From positions 1 through 27,782 of the forward strand of contig NZ_CAJMEH010000021.1 of NCBI RefSeq assembly GCF_905212365.1: a DNA stretch of 27,782 nt. The letters are read 5' to 3'. The translations under genes were made by a program, and so were the position numbers. The stretch comes from an uncultured Phascolarctobacterium sp. Lineage in GTDB: Bacteria; Bacillota; Negativicutes; Acidaminococcales; Acidaminococcaceae. This document shows, piece after piece, positions 1 to 9,197 of the stretch; within the stretch, counting starts at the first letter, position 1; each line of letters starts with the position of its first letter. The notes under the pieces are model-generated. The model made no database searches, was not told where the DNA came from, and worked only from the letters and a program-made list of their open reading frames with translations.

Positions 1-301
1 CTGGGCTGCCGGTAATAATGGTTGCAAGTATCGGCAGCCATTCGGCTCTGATAACGTCGGCGTAAAGAATGACGCTGACGCCCGCCGGTAAAAAGAGCAT
101 ACCCATTTTAGAAATAAGAATATCGCAGACGCCTTCTATGGAAGATGCGGGAATAATTTTGCCGCACAGCAGTGCCGCCAAAATCAGCATTCCCAAAAGC
201 GAAGGCGGAAAGGGCAGGCCAATAGCGCTGATGATAACCGTGGATATCCATTGCAGTAAAAGCAAAAAAGCAGTACCCCTGAGCAGGGATGTAGGTGACA
301 T
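1..301 (-). CDS. CidA/LrgA family holin-like membrane protein (partial, 3' end missing)
   Basis: This gene runs off the left edge; 100 codons are visible. The start ATG at 301 is preceded by a strong GAGGAGG ribosome site 9-10 bases upstream. The protein is almost entirely hydrophobic. It has the features of the CidA/LrgA family: an early stretch around IGLPFPPSLLGMLIL, then KMGMLFLPAGVSVILYADV, matching the conserved LFxPAGVG region of these small four-helix membrane proteins of about 120 residues. LrgA-type proteins are holin-like or antiholin-like, and in several bacteria are tied to murein hydrolase control or pyruvate transport. An lrgB partner would lie just beyond the window edge and cannot be seen. 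Family call is firm; the CidA versus LrgA assignment is not possible from this fragment. Confidence 0.85.
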   Translation of the reverse strand, partial: MSPTSLLRGTAFLLLLQWISTVIISAIGLPFPPSLLGMLILAALLCGKIIPASSIEGVCDILISKMGMLFLPAGVSVILYADVIRAEWLPILATIITGSP

Positions 302-340
302 AATAATATCTTCCTCCTCTATAGCTAAAAAGCATGTTCC

Positions 341-369
341 ATTGTGACACACTCATATAACATTGTCAA
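341..369 (-). promoter_or_regulatory. Probable promoter of the cidA/lrgA-like gene
   Basis: On the minus strand a perfect -35 TTGACA (369-364) is followed after 17 bases by CACAAT (346-341), which matches four of six -10 positions. It reads toward the gene starting at 301 and lies back to back with the clpB promoter. Confidence 0.5.
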
Positions 370-412
370 GAAAAATAGGCAAATATTTCACGAATTTAAC
401 AAGGTTTATTAT

Positions 413-440
413 TTGACTTTTTGACTTTTGCTGTTATAAT
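413..440 (+). promoter_or_regulatory. clpB promoter with overlapping 8-bp tandem repeat
   Basis: The -35 TTGACT (413-418) and -10 TATAAT (435-440) are 16 bases apart. The -35 lies inside the tandem repeat TTTGACTT-TTTGACTT (412-427). Read on the other strand this gives two AGTCAAA heptamers one base apart. That is the half-site of CtsR boxes, but the canonical CtsR spacing is three bases. No CIRCE inverted repeat is seen. Confidence 0.65.
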
Positions 441-510
441 ATCAAGTGTAAGGAGTTTAAAGAAAGCGGCGGGGCTGACCCTGCCGCAGGGTATAGAGGA
501 GGTTATCGAT

Positions 511-3051
<2,541 letters not shown>

Positions 3052-3066
3052 AATATATCGTTTGCC

Positions 3067-3107
3067 AATCCTGAGGGTTAGCTCAAGCTGGCCTTCAGGA
3101 TTTTTTT
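3067..3107 (+). terminator. Rho-independent terminator of clpB
   Basis: AATCCTGAGGG (3067-3077) pairs with CCTTCAGGATT (3092-3102) with one G-U pair. The stem is followed by a run of seven T. Confidence 0.85.
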
Positions 3108-3131
3108 ATGCAAAAGACGGAAAATAAAAAT

Positions 3132-3164
3132 ACCGAAAGGCTCTCGCTTCAAGGGCCTTTCGGT
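3132..3164. terminator. Bidirectional terminator between clpB and the CDF gene
   Basis: ACCGAAAGGC (3132-3141) and GCCTTTCGGT (3155-3164) form a perfect 10-bp stem. T-rich tails lie on both strands: TTTT on plus, TATTTTTATTTT on minus. It mainly serves the minus-strand transporter ending at 3182. Confidence 0.75.
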
Positions 3165-3181
3165 TTTGTGCTTGCTTAAAA

Positions 3182-4123
3182 TCATCTGTTGTTGGGGCGC
3201 AGCTCCGGCGGCAGCAGCGGGCAGCGCTCATGGAATTCCTCGCTGACAGGATTGACGTGGACCATACAGTGCTTAACCAATGGGAAATTTGCTTCGATAG
3301 CTGTGTGTACGGTTTCGGCTATAGCGTGAGCCGCCAGCAGGGAAAGATTATCCTTAACGCTTATTTCTACGTCCACATAAAGGCGGCTGCCGAAAATGCG
3401 GGTGGTCAGGCTGTCCAGATGCTCCACGCCGGGCACGCGGGCTACCAGCGCTTCCAGCTTTTGCGTGGTTTCTTCGTCGCAGCTGCGGTCCACCATTTTT
3501 TCCATAGCGTCCTTAAAAACCTCGTAAGCGGCGTAAAGAATCATGACGCAGATGACCATGCTGGCGATGGGGTCCAGCACGGGGAAGCCCATGCGCGCGC
3601 CTAAAATGCCCACGAAGGAACCAACGGAGGATAAGGCGTCGCTGCGGTGGTGCCAGGCGTCGGCCATCAAAGCGCCGGAATTAACCTTTTTGGCGGCGCT
3701 GCGCGTGTACCAGAACATAGCTTCTTTAACTACGACGGAAACCAGCGCGGCCCACAGCGCCAGCTGTCCCGGAACGACGAGCTCGGAGGCGTCGGCGACA
3801 AAAACCTTTTCATAGCCGCTGTAGCCGATGAGCAGCGCTACCAGCGTCAGCATGACGGATAAAATAATGGCGGCCACGCATTCCATGCGCTCGTGACCGT
3901 ATTGGTGCTCGGCGTCGGACGCCTTGTTGGAAAGCTTAACGCCTGCCATCACCACAAAGGTACTGAAAACATCGGATGCAGAATGAATGCCGTCGGAAAT
4001 CATAGCGGCGGATTGGGACATGAAACCCGCTGCCAGCTTGCCCAGCGACAGGGCCAGATTGGCGACGATGCTGTTGAAGGATACTACCATGGCGATACGT
4101 TCTTCTTCGTTGCTAAAGTTCAT
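3182..4123 (-). CDS. Cation diffusion facilitator (CDF) metal exporter, predicted Ni/Co
   Basis: A 313-residue inner-membrane antiporter expected to export divalent metal in exchange for protons. Six hydrophobic segments precede a cytoplasmic alpha/beta CDF C-terminal domain (about residues 215-300). Transport-site residues are visible as SDGIHSASD in TM2 (D44, H47, D51) and ADAWHHRSD in TM5 (D155, H158/H159, D162). HQYGHERME (73-81) is the conserved cytoplasmic loop after TM2. CDF motifs alone do not settle the metal, but the NiCo riboswitch in the leader points to cobalt and nickel. The start ATG (4123) has AAGGAGG 8 bases upstream. The closest functional analogue is the czcD-type exporters that NiCo riboswitches commonly control. 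Confidence 0.93.
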   Translation of the reverse strand: MNFSNEEERIAMVVSFNSIVANLALSLGKLAAGFMSQSAAMISDGIHSASDVFSTFVVMAGVKLSNKASDAEHQYGHERMECVAAIILSVMLTLVALLIGYSGYEKVFVADASELVVPGQLALWAALVSVVVKEAMFWYTRSAAKKVNSGALMADAWHHRSDALSSVGSFVGILGARMGFPVLDPIASMVICVMILYAAYEVFKDAMEKMVDRSCDEETTQKLEALVARVPGVEHLDSLTTRIFGSRLYVDVEISVKDNLSLLAAHAIAETVHTAIEANFPLVKHCMVHVNPVSEEFHERCPLLPPELRPNNR

Positions 4124-4197
4124 AATAAAACCTCCTTGATATCAGGGACTGGCATTGCCAGCCGCAATGGTCTTTGCAAACAGGCAGGCGCGCATAG

Positions 4198-4238
4198 AAA
4201 AAACGCCTGCGGAATAGTAATTAACTGTCCCACAGACG
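4198..4238 (-). terminator. Riboswitch-controlled terminator of the CDF gene
   Basis: On the minus strand CGTCTGTGG (4238-4230) pairs along its whole length with CCGCAGGCG (4212-4204), with two G-U pairs, followed directly by six T (4203-4198). The left arm is also the 3' side of the aptamer's last stem. Metal-bound aptamer and terminator are therefore mutually exclusive, giving an ON switch. Confidence 0.8.
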
Positions 4239-4310
4239 TTGAAGCGCTGTCTGCTGCCCCAAGGGGGCCCGGCTGCAAAAACCCTTGCAGGTTTACCGCC
4301 TGATCAGTTT
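4222..4310 (-). promoter_or_regulatory. NiCo (czcD) riboswitch aptamer
   Basis: Read on the minus strand, the leader has the features of the NiCo aptamer. AAACTGATCAGG opens P1 and is closed by GGGACAGTT. The G-rich internal junction segments GCAGCCGGGC and GGGGCAGC are present, as is a stem AGAC...GTCT ending in GTGGGACAGTT. From memory this follows the structurally characterised NiCo aptamer in order and core bases, while the helices differ in sequence. Such RNAs bind Co2+ or Ni2+ cooperatively and turn on exporter genes. It lies 99 bases upstream of the CDF start. Confidence 0.9.
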
Positions 4311-4352
4311 GTACTGTAGCTCAAATTGTCGCAGTGCAAAGAGATTATCTGT

Positions 4353-4382
4353 AGTATAAGCGGTTAGCAAAAGCTTTGTCAA
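4353..4382 (-). promoter_or_regulatory. Promoter of the NiCo riboswitch-CDF transcript
   Basis: Perfect -35 TTGACA (4382-4377) and -10 TATACT (4358-4353), 18 bases apart on the minus strand. This places the start of transcription a few tens of bases before the aptamer. Confidence 0.75.
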
Positions 4383-4423
4383 GCAAAATTTCTGAATTAT
4401 TTATGTGCTTCTAAAATATTTTA

Positions 4424-5686
4424 TTAGCCGCGCAGATATTTAATCGCGCTTTGCGCGGCGATAGCGCCGTCGTTGGTAGCCGTCACCACCTGCCGCAGCA
4501 CCTTGTCGCACACGTCGCCCGCGCCGAAGATGCCGGGCACGGCAGTGGACATATCGTTATTGACCGCCAAATAGCCGTATTGATTGGTAATGCCCAGCTG
4601 GCGGCAGAAATCCGTTACCGGGTCGGCGCCGATATACGGGAAAACGCCCTTGGCTTCCAAAATTTCTTCCTGGCCGGTGGTTTTGTTCAGCACGCGCACG
4701 CCGGCAACGCGATTATTTTCAACGAGTATTTCCTGGGGAATACGCCAGGGCAGCACGGTGATTTTAGGATGCGCGGCGACCTTATCCTGAATAATATGTT
4801 CGGCGCTGTATTTATCGCTGCGGGCCAGAATGGTGATGTGGGAAGCAAATTCCGCTAGGTACAGGGATTCCTCAAAGGCAGAATTGCCTGCGCCGATAAT
4901 AATAACCGGCTTGTCGCGGTAAAAGGCGGCGTCGCAGACGGCGCAGAAGCTGACGCCGCGGCCGATCATTTCCTGTTCGCCGGGAATATGCAGCAGCCGT
5001 TCTACCGTACCGGTGGCGATAATAACCGCCGGAGCGCTGAACTGCAGCCCGCTGGCGCAGCTGACGCGGTACAGCCTGCCATCCTGGGTGATGGCTTCGG
5101 CCTTTTCGTATAAATAAGTTGTACCCAAGGCCATGGCCTGCTCGTAAATATCGTAGGCCAGCTGGGAGCCGTTGACGTTTTTCAGTCCCGGCCAGTTTTC
5201 CAGCTCAAAGGTTTTGATGAGCTTGCCGCCGGGAGCAAAGGCTTCCAGTACCAGAATTTTCAAACCGGCGCGGCGGGCGTAAATGGCCGCCGTCAGTCCT
5301 GCGGCGCCGCCGCCGATAATAATCAGGTCATAGTTGGCGGCGGGGGCGGGCTCCGTTGGCGGCTGGCTGCCTAAAAGCTTTTCCAGCCGCGGCTGCAAGC
5401 GTTCCAATGGCAGAAAGCCCGTGTAGCGGGAGGCGATTTTCCCTTCCTTTATAAAGAACAGGCCGGGAATAATAGTAACATCCATTTCTTCCGTCAGCTG
5501 CGGCTCCTGGTCGATGTCGATTTTGACAATATCGATTCGCCGACCCATTTGCTTTTCCACATCCTCCAGCACATAGCCTAGCATTTTGCAGGGGCCGCAC
5601 CATTGGGCGTAAAAATCGGCCAGAAAGGTTTTGCCCTCCGCCAGCATTTGGCGGAATTGGGCGGCGTCAGCGTGCAGTATAGCCAT
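4424..5686 (-). CDS. Thioredoxin-thioredoxin reductase fusion (Trx domain N-terminal)
   Basis: A 420-residue cytoplasmic flavoprotein joining a complete thioredoxin to a reductase. Residues 1-105 are thioredoxin, with WCGPC at 29-33 and the cis-proline P74. A short Pro/Ala linker (about 107-117) follows. Residues 118-420 are a two-domain TrxR/AhpF-type reductase. It has the FAD site GGGAAG (125-130), redox pair CAVC (248-251) before D252, a nucleotide-binding GAGNSA (265-270) and the C-terminal FAD motif GIFGAGDVCDK (385-395). The expected NADPH-phosphate motif HRRxxxR is missing; the region reads ARSDKYSA (288-295), and the segment after it looks AhpF-like. NADH or another donor is therefore possible (inference). 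M. leprae has a fusion in the opposite order. Start ATG has GAGGAG 10 bases upstream. Confidence 0.92.
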   Translation of the reverse strand: MAILHADAAQFRQMLAEGKTFLADFYAQWCGPCKMLGYVLEDVEKQMGRRIDIVKIDIDQEPQLTEEMDVTIIPGLFFIKEGKIASRYTGFLPLERLQPRLEKLLGSQPPTEPAPAANYDLIIIGGGAAGLTAAIYARRAGLKILVLEAFAPGGKLIKTFELENWPGLKNVNGSQLAYDIYEQAMALGTTYLYEKAEAITQDGRLYRVSCASGLQFSAPAVIIATGTVERLLHIPGEQEMIGRGVSFCAVCDAAFYRDKPVIIIGAGNSAFEESLYLAEFASHITILARSDKYSAEHIIQDKVAAHPKITVLPWRIPQEILVENNRVAGVRVLNKTTGQEEILEAKGVFPYIGADPVTDFCRQLGITNQYGYLAVNNDMSTAVPGIFGAGDVCDKVLRQVVTATNDGAIAAQSAIKYLRG

Positions 5687-5706
5687 AATATCAACTCCTC
5701 GTATCG

Positions 5707-5724
5707 GGCGGCAGGCCTGCCGCC
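5707..5724. repeat. 18-bp perfect palindrome in the leader of the Trx fusion
   Basis: GGCGGCAGG followed directly by its reverse complement, with no spacer. It lies 21 bases upstream of the start codon and just downstream of the -10 region, so it could be a repressor operator or a leader hairpin next to the ribosome site. Confidence 0.6.
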
Positions 5725-5738
5725 TTGTTTCTACCTTT

Positions 5739-5744
5739 ATTATA
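5739..5744 (-). promoter_or_regulatory. -10 element for the Trx fusion
   Basis: A perfect TATAAT on the minus strand. The best -35 candidates at suitable spacing (CACACT, 16 bases) are poor, suggesting activator help or a weak promoter. Confidence 0.45.
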
Positions 5745-5842
5745 GCGAAAAATTTATGTCAGTGTGTGGCAGAAATGGCAATTTTTGTTTAACTAACAGG
5801 ATTGCTTAAGAGAGCATAAGTGAAATTTATGTAAAAAGTTAC

Positions 5843-5871
5843 TTGTAATAATTTTCAAGGTATAGTATAAT
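5843..5871 (+). promoter_or_regulatory. Promoter of the SLH porin gene
   Basis: TTGTAA (5843-5848) and TATAAT (5866-5871) are separated by 17 bases. The transcript would carry an untranslated leader of about 90 bases, consistent with a highly expressed, stable mRNA. Confidence 0.7.
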
Positions 5872-5966
5872 ACAGCTAGCAATAATTTCTGTTAAGAACG
5901 GTTAAGCGTTAAAAACTTTCGTGCTTAATAGTTTTTATTGCGATAATTTACAGGAGTGTGATGAAC

Positions 5967-7247
5967 ATGAAAAAATCCTTAGTATTGGCTATGGCCATGG
6001 CATTGGGCGTTACCGCTTCCGCTTATGCAGCCAATCCGTTCAGCGATGTTCCTGCTGGTCACTGGGCTTATGACAGTGTGAATAAGTTGGCAGCAGCAGG
6101 CGTTATCGATGGTTACGGCGACGCTACTTTTGGCGGCGACAAGCTGATGACCCGTTATGAAATGGCTCAAATCGTTGCCAAAGCTATGGCAAGAGGCGCC
6201 AACGTAGATAAGCTGGCCGCTGAATTTGCCGACGAACTGGACACCTTGGGTGTGCGTGTTGCTAATTTGGAAAAGAAAGCTGATAATGTAAAGATTACCG
6301 GGCAGATTCGTTATGAATATGCTCACCGTGATGGCGCTTTGAGCAGCAAGAGCCAGGCTATGAACCGCTTGCGTACCCGCTTGTTCTTAAATGGCCAGAT
6401 TAACGATGATTGGTCTTATACCGCTCGTATTGAAAACAACCAAGACTTTAGAAATGATAGTGGCGATGAAACTACTAAACTGAATTTGGCTTATGTAGAA
6501 GGTAAGCTGGGCGGCGCTAATGTTATCGCAGGTAAGGCTCTCATTTATTTGGCTGATGGCAATCTGTACGATGATTATGCAGAATATGTCGGCCTGACCT
6601 ACGGCAAAGATGTAAAAGTAAACGCATATTATGGCAAACCGACTGACTATGGTTTCAATGAGTTCTGGGGCGCAAATATTTCCGGCAAGATTGGCAAATT
6701 ATCTCTGAGTGCAGGCTACGACCAATTTAAGGATGCCGAGTGGACAGCGCATGATGCTGGCACGGAGGATGAATATTGGTCTGCTGTTGGCAATAATGAA
6801 TATCATGCTGCTAATACTAAAGATGGCGCAGACAATGGCGTTTGGAATGTAAGCGCAGCATATAAATTTGGCGATCTTAATTTGTCTGCTACTTATCTGC
6901 ACTCCGATTTGAGTTCTAGTGATTTCCGTGATAAAACATACACAAATGCCGATACCGACGGTTATGTAATTGGTTTGGACTATAAAGGCGCTAACAAAAA
7001 TAAAGTTGGCAGCTGGGGCCTGTGGGCAAAATACTATGATCAAGGCGTTGGCACTGCTATCGCTCATACCATGAAGACGGGCGACTGGGAATCTTACTAT
7101 AACGAAGGCTTCAAGGGCTACGGCGTAGGCGGCACTGTAACTTTGGCTAAGAATATAGTTTACAATATTGACTACTATGATTTGGAAGGCAAAGAAAGCG
7201 ACATTTCTGACCGCGTAATTTGGAATCGTCTGCAAATTACTTTCTAA
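5967..7247 (+). CDS. OmpM-type outer-membrane porin with SLH domain
   Basis: A 426-residue outer-membrane protein that both forms a pore and tethers the outer membrane to the cell wall. Visible parts in order: a signal peptide with cleavage after AYA (about residue 21); one SLH domain (about 22-66, starting NPFSDVPAGHWAYDSV); a short heptad-rich coiled coil (about 75-95, DTLGVRVANLEKK); then a beta-barrel of alternating aromatic/polar strands, ending in RLQITF. The terminal Phe is the usual signal for Bam-mediated insertion. In Negativicutes the SLH domain of this family binds polyamine-modified peptidoglycan. I chose ATG 5967 because it sits 10 bases after AGGAG and gives the typical MKK signal peptide; ATG 5961 is an alternative. 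Own promoter and strong terminator indicate a single-gene unit. Confidence 0.93.
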   Translation: MKKSLVLAMAMALGVTASAYAANPFSDVPAGHWAYDSVNKLAAAGVIDGYGDATFGGDKLMTRYEMAQIVAKAMARGANVDKLAAEFADELDTLGVRVANLEKKADNVKITGQIRYEYAHRDGALSSKSQAMNRLRTRLFLNGQINDDWSYTARIENNQDFRNDSGDETTKLNLAYVEGKLGGANVIAGKALIYLADGNLYDDYAEYVGLTYGKDVKVNAYYGKPTDYGFNEFWGANISGKIGKLSLSAGYDQFKDAEWTAHDAGTEDEYWSAVGNNEYHAANTKDGADNGVWNVSAAYKFGDLNLSATYLHSDLSSSDFRDKTYTNADTDGYVIGLDYKGANKNKVGSWGLWAKYYDQGVGTAIAHTMKTGDWESYYNEGFKGYGVGGTVTLAKNIVYNIDYYDLEGKESDISDRVIWNRLQITF

Positions 7248-7285
7248 TTTTCAACTTTTACTCTAAATATACAGCACAAAATAGC

Positions 7286-7319
7286 AAAAGCAGGACTGCG
7301 CAGCAGTCCTGCTTTTTTT
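7286..7319 (+). terminator. Terminator of the SLH porin gene
   Basis: A perfect 14-bp stem, AAAAGCAGGACTGC / GCAGTCCTGCTTTT, with a three-base loop and continuing T run. Confidence 0.92.
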
Positions 7320-7337
7320 GTGTGTACAAGAGAAGGT

Positions 7338-7366
7338 TTGCTTTTCTTGGTGATTTAAGATATACT
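7338..7366 (+). promoter_or_regulatory. Promoter of the AbrB/PIN toxin-antitoxin operon
   Basis: TTGCTT (7338-7343), a 17-base spacer and TATACT (7361-7366), ending 50 bases before the antitoxin start. Confidence 0.6.
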
Positions 7367-7416
7367 ATAAGTAAACCTCAAGCTTTCTTTAGATTTCAAG
7401 GGAAAGGGTGATTTTT

Positions 7417-7674
7417 ATGAATTTAGCCAAAATATCTGCTAACGGTCAAATTACCGTGCCAGTAGAAATAAGACGGTTACTGGGCTTAAAATCTGGAGAT
7501 AAAATTTTATTCTTTCAAAAGCAAAGCGGGGAGATAGTAATACGCAATGCTTCTGCCAGCGCAATAATTAACGCTCAAACTGCTTTTTCAGGAGCCGCTG
7601 GAGCCATGGGCGTAGCCGACGAAAACGAGGTTCAGGAATTAGTGAATGAAATTCGTTATGGAAAAGGAAAGTAG
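7417..7674 (+). CDS. AbrB/SpoVT-type antitoxin (swapped-hairpin DNA-binding)
   Basis: An 85-residue protein. Its first 45 residues match the AbrB/MazE-like swapped-hairpin fold: LAKISANGQITVPVEIRRLL, then GLKSGDKILFF. The C-terminal 40 residues are less conserved and would wrap the toxin. ATG 7417 has AAAGGG 8 bases upstream; an in-frame GTG at 7408 overlaps that site and is less likely. The PIN-domain gene starts one base after this stop, the usual antitoxin-toxin order. The protein should neutralise the toxin and repress its own promoter. Partner family assignment rests on motif reading and gene order only. Confidence 0.85.
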   Translation: MNLAKISANGQITVPVEIRRLLGLKSGDKILFFQKQSGEIVIRNASASAIINAQTAFSGAAGAMGVADENEVQELVNEIRYGKGK

Positions 7675-7675
7675 T

Positions 7676-8080
7676 ATGCGAATATTGATTGATACAAATG
7701 TTTTGTTTTCAGCATTACTTTTTCCTCGTTCTAAACCGGCATTAGCTTTGCTGCATATTGCTCAGCGTCATGAAACAGTCTTATGTGATCAAAATATTGC
7801 TGAATTAAGAGAGATTTTAAATCGAAAAGCGCCTAAATACTTACCTGCCGCCGAGTCTTTGCTTGCAGAAATGGCTTATGAGTTAATTCCGGCAGTAAAG
7901 CATGTGGAAAAGTTGATACGTGATGCAAAAGATCAACCGATATTAAATGCTGCGATTATTTTTGGCGTGGATATTATTTTGACAGGCGATAAGGATTTTT
8001 TGAGTTTGAAAATAGAACATCCTAAATGTATGACAGTAGCGGAATTTTTAGCTCTTGAAGAAGTTATTAAAGATTCATAG
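7676..8080 (+). CDS. PIN-domain ribonuclease toxin
   Basis: A 134-residue PIN-domain protein, length typical for VapC-like toxins. Candidate metal-binding acids are D6 in the N-terminal strand MRILIDTNVL, E43, D86 in RDAKDQPIL, and D105/D107 in TGDKDF. This is the quartet arrangement that cuts RNA with Mg2+ or Mn2+. The DQPILNAAI segment resembles the PIN_3 subfamily. ATG 7676 follows the antitoxin stop by one base, so translation is probably coupled; its ribosome site GGAAAG lies in the antitoxin's last codons. RNA target cannot be told from sequence. Confidence 0.87.
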   Translation: MRILIDTNVLFSALLFPRSKPALALLHIAQRHETVLCDQNIAELREILNRKAPKYLPAAESLLAEMAYELIPAVKHVEKLIRDAKDQPILNAAIIFGVDIILTGDKDFLSLKIEHPKCMTVAEFLALEEVIKDS

Positions 8081-8092
8081 AGGAATTATAAA

Positions 8093-8269
8093 ATGGCTAC
8101 TAAAAGCATTTTGAAAAATATAGTTATAAAAACACCTGCTGCCGCTAATAAGCTTGCAAATGCGTTAGAGCTTGCTGAAAAAAGACAGGATGTGGCGGCG
8201 GTAAAAGAATTATCCAGTATTCGTATTGCCTCTATTGATGAAGTAAAGAAGATGTTTGGATTATTTTGA
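8093..8269 (+). CDS. 58-aa hypothetical protein in the TA operon
   Basis: A short ORF with a good ribosome site (AGAGGA, about 8 bases before ATG 8093), starting 12 bases after the PIN toxin stop. The product begins MATKSILKNIVIKTPAAANK, has a helical Ala/Glu/Lys-rich middle, and ends IDEVKKMFGLF. From memory this resembles a family of roughly 60-residue proteins (MxxKSILKxIxIK at the N-terminus, KxxFG near the C-terminus) common in Firmicutes next to toxin-like genes. I know no established function. It may be an antitoxin-like or accessory protein of the same operon; this is inference from position. Confidence 0.68.
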   Translation: MATKSILKNIVIKTPAAANKLANALELAEKRQDVAAVKELSSIRIASIDEVKKMFGLF

Positions 8270-8310
8270 GTTAAACGCTATAATATTTGAAATAAAGGTA
8301 AGGTTAAAGA

Positions 8311-8334
8311 GACGGCGTGAGCCGTCCCACTTTT
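8311..8334 (+). terminator. Weak terminator after the AbrB/PIN operon
   Basis: Stem GACGGC / GCCGTC with a GTGA loop, followed after four bases by TTTT. It lies between two convergent TA operons. Confidence 0.45.
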
Positions 8335-8367
8335 GTTGTATCTAAAAATTAAATATAGTGTTTAATT

Positions 8368-8772
8368 TTAAACCTTTATGATGTTTGGCACATTATAATC
8401 TCCTAAGAGGTTATCATGGGTAACAAATATCATATTCTCATCAATTGCCTGGCAAATTAATAATCTGTCGAAAGGATCTTTATGAGGTGGTCGTCCAGGA
8501 TATCTTTCTAGGGTTTTCAGCAAGAAGATTGGCTCGCATTTTAAATGAAGCATGGCAAATCCGGATTGCTTACAGTAGTTTAAAAATCTTTCTCCATCTA
8601 TTGGTAAAGAATCAGGATGAGCTATATGTTTTAACTGCACTTCCAATACCGAAATGGTACTGAAAAAGATATCGTTATCTGCGTTCAGAATCATTTTTTT
8701 TGCATTTTCTGGCAGTTGAATATCATTAGTAATTGCCCAAAGTAAAATATGTGTATCTAATAAAATTTTCAT
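8368..8772 (-). CDS. VapC-type PIN-domain toxin
   Basis: A 134-residue PIN ribonuclease of a type II TA pair. Acidic site residues: D6 (MKILLDTHILLW), E44 (SVLEVQLK), D99 (HKDPFDR) and D120 (VTHDNLL). The HKDPFDRLL motif and LDTHILLW start identify the VapC/PIN group usually paired with Phd/YefM antitoxins. The start codon overlaps the antitoxin stop as ATGA, so the two are translationally coupled. It converges on the AbrB/PIN operon. Confidence 0.9.
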   Translation of the reverse strand: MKILLDTHILLWAITNDIQLPENAKKMILNADNDIFFSTISVLEVQLKHIAHPDSLPIDGERFLNYCKQSGFAMLHLKCEPIFLLKTLERYPGRPPHKDPFDRLLICQAIDENMIFVTHDNLLGDYNVPNIIKV

Positions 8773-9011
8773 ATAGTATCCTCAAACATTTCTTCTATTT
8801 CTGCATCCCATTTTTTAAAATCCGCGGGAACTTTAAAGACGCCTTCTGCCACTCCTATGCGTTTTGCTATAGTTTCTTTAGGAATTAAAGTAATTTGGGC
8901 TATGGCTTCGCCGTTTCTAGCGATAAAAATGACGTCTTCTTGCTTTGTTTCTAACATTTTAATCAATTTAGATAAATCGTTTTTTGCTTCCATCATATTT
9001 ACTTGAGTCAT
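8769..9011 (-). CDS. Phd/YefM family antitoxin
   Basis: An 80-residue antitoxin beginning MTQVNMMEAKNDLSKLIKML, then VIFIARNGEAIAQITLI. This is the Phd/YefM N-terminal DNA-binding fold. An acidic tail (KKWDAEIEEMFEDTI) is expected to bind the toxin. ATG 9011 is chosen because AGGAGGTG precedes it by 6 bases; a frame extension to TTG 9029 would run through that site. It overlaps the VapC gene by four bases, and should repress the promoter through the repeats at 9029-9066. Confidence 0.9.
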   Translation of the reverse strand: MTQVNMMEAKNDLSKLIKMLETKQEDVIFIARNGEAIAQITLIPKETIAKRIGVAEGVFKVPADFKKWDAEIEEMFEDTI

Positions 9012-9028
9012 GTGAAACACCTCCTGCA

Positions 9029-9066
9029 AGCTAACCAGCCTAATCAGGCTAAGCGTATTAGCTAAC
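9029..9066 (-). promoter_or_regulatory. Repeated TTAGC-type operator of the Phd/VapC operon
   Basis: Between the promoter and the antitoxin start the minus strand has four TTAGC/TTAGG elements. They include a palindrome AGCCT-N4-AGGCT (9037-9050) and the palindrome TTAGCTAA (9058-9065). Phd-family antitoxins bind such short palindromes to autorepress; binding here is inferred. Confidence 0.5.
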
Positions 9067-9069
9067 TAT

Positions 9070-9098
9070 ATAATACCATAATTATTACGGCGCGACAA
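9070..9098 (-). promoter_or_regulatory. Promoter of the Phd/VapC operon
   Basis: TTGTCG (9098-9093), a 17-base spacer and TATTAT (9075-9070), reading into the operator repeats and antitoxin gene. Confidence 0.55.
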
Positions 9099-9133
9099 TT
9101 CGTTTTTTTGAAAGTAAAAAGGCTCCCTTTTGT

Positions 9134-9157
9134 TGAACACTTTGGCGATAGTGTTCA
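9134..9157. repeat. 8-bp inverted repeat upstream of the binding-protein gene
   Basis: TGAACACT (9134-9141) and AGTGTTCA (9150-9157) with an 8-base gap, about 40 bases upstream of the -35 at 9198. It may be an operator or a weak hairpin. No known consensus recognised. Confidence 0.4.
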
Positions 9158-9197
9158 GTAATCCTTGAAAAGAAAAGCAAGAATATGTGAACGGATA

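Noticed and set aside
421..510. A 30-codon N-terminal extension of clpB
   Set aside because: It would begin inside the promoter (-10 at 435-440) and lacks a ribosome site; ATG 511 gives the normal ClpB N-terminus.
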